A DNA stretch of 39,074 nucleotides from Pseudomonas proteolytica. GTDB taxonomy: Bacteria; Pseudomonadota; Gammaproteobacteria; Pseudomonadales; Pseudomonadaceae. Shown here piece by piece: positions 38,951 through 39,074 of this stretch. Each line of letters starts with the position of its first letter. Position 1 is the stretch's first letter. A model generated the notes under the pieces. The model searched no databases. It had not been told where the DNA came from and saw only the letters and a list, made by a program, of their open reading frames with translations. The stretch covers positions 1 through 39,074 of the forward strand of contig NZ_VFEV01000049.1 of assembly GCF_007858275.1 (NCBI RefSeq), in the 5' to 3' direction. Both the position numbers and the translations under genes were made by a program.

Positions 38951-39074
38951 TCAATCCCAGCTCAACGCCCCGCCAGTCTGATACTCGATCACGCGGGTCT
39001 CGAAGAAGTTCTTCTCTTTCTTCAAGTCCATGATCTCGCTCATCCACGGGAACGGGTTGGTGGTGCCTGGGTAT
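38951..39074 (-). CDS. nrdB: Class Ia ribonucleotide reductase beta subunit, C-terminal end (partial)
   Basis: The last 40 codons of a gene that starts beyond the window are present. They read NPFPWMSEIMDLKKEKNFFE, followed by TRVIEYQTGGALSWD and a TGA stop at 38953-38951. This is the NrdB C-terminus of Pseudomonas, whose flexible tail docks on the alpha subunit NrdA and carries the radical-transfer Tyr (EYQTGGALSWD). NrdAB reduces ribonucleoside diphosphates to deoxy forms. Only the tail is seen, so completeness cannot be judged. Confidence 0.92.
   Translation of the reverse strand, partial: YPGTTNPFPWMSEIMDLKKEKNFFETRVIEYQTGGALSWD

Overview
The window is a piece of a Pseudomonas chromosome, most likely from the P. 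fluorescens group. The basis is high GC, GTGGGAGC...GCTTGC-type REP palindromes, a stand-alone fluorescens-type aroA, lhgO with a GntR regulator, pcs, and an NrdB C-terminus of pseudomonad type. No tRNA, rRNA or CRISPR array is seen. All assignments come from reading the sequence; no database search was run.

Region 1 (1-9033) is the accessory-looking part. It opens with what looks like the end of an IS21-family insertion sequence (1-124). This end runs straight into a chaperone-usher fimbrial usher that has lost its N-terminus. A two-domain fimbrial adhesin follows, overlapping the usher by 4 bp. Next comes a dense signalling block: a REC-EAL protein, a LuxR-type response regulator, a hybrid kinase (HisKA-HATPase-REC-Hpt), a second REC-EAL protein and a lone receiver-like protein. 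The layout resembles the cup fimbriae plus Roc/Rcs/Pvr modules of P. aeruginosa, where a phosphorelay controls fimbriae and an EAL protein opposes it. Here none of the three receiver-like domains outside the canonical pair (response regulator and kinase) has the phospho-acceptor Asp (Glu56, Thr58, Asn59). The first EAL domain also lacks two conserved acidic residues that the second keeps.

Region 2 (9069-18439) is mixed. It holds a VOC-fold protein, a nucleotidyltransferase-like protein and an AT-richer orphan membrane protein. It continues with an Lrp/AsnC regulator divergent from an acetylpolyamine amidohydrolase-like deacetylase, an APC permease and a membrane diguanylate cyclase with intact GGEEF and I-site. 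It ends with a soluble PAS-GAF hybrid kinase and a periplasmic CAP-domain protein.

Region 3 (18520-24335) carries an L-2-hydroxyglutarate unit on the minus strand: GntR/FCD regulator, LhgO oxidase and MHS-family symporter. Near-identical TTGTCAGAC(T/A)A dyads lie upstream of both the regulator and lhgO. A drug-type MFS pump and a divergent LysR gene follow.

Region 4 (24364-39074) is mainly housekeeping or metabolic: a GNAT acetyltransferase, a Cys-motif small protein, aroA, a UPF0149 protein, a DUF3455/ECF sigma/anti-sigma operon, a TauE/SafE exporter, phosphatidylcholine synthase, an rRNA-type methyltransferase, an orphan AceE-type E1 dehydrogenase, a DUF1289 protein, a LysR/quinone oxidoreductase/ABM lipoprotein set and the 3' end of nrdB. 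Repeat arrays (25073-25595, 30965-31041, 35773-35877, 38836-38935) sit between convergent gene pairs; a fifth lies between lhgO and its transporter.
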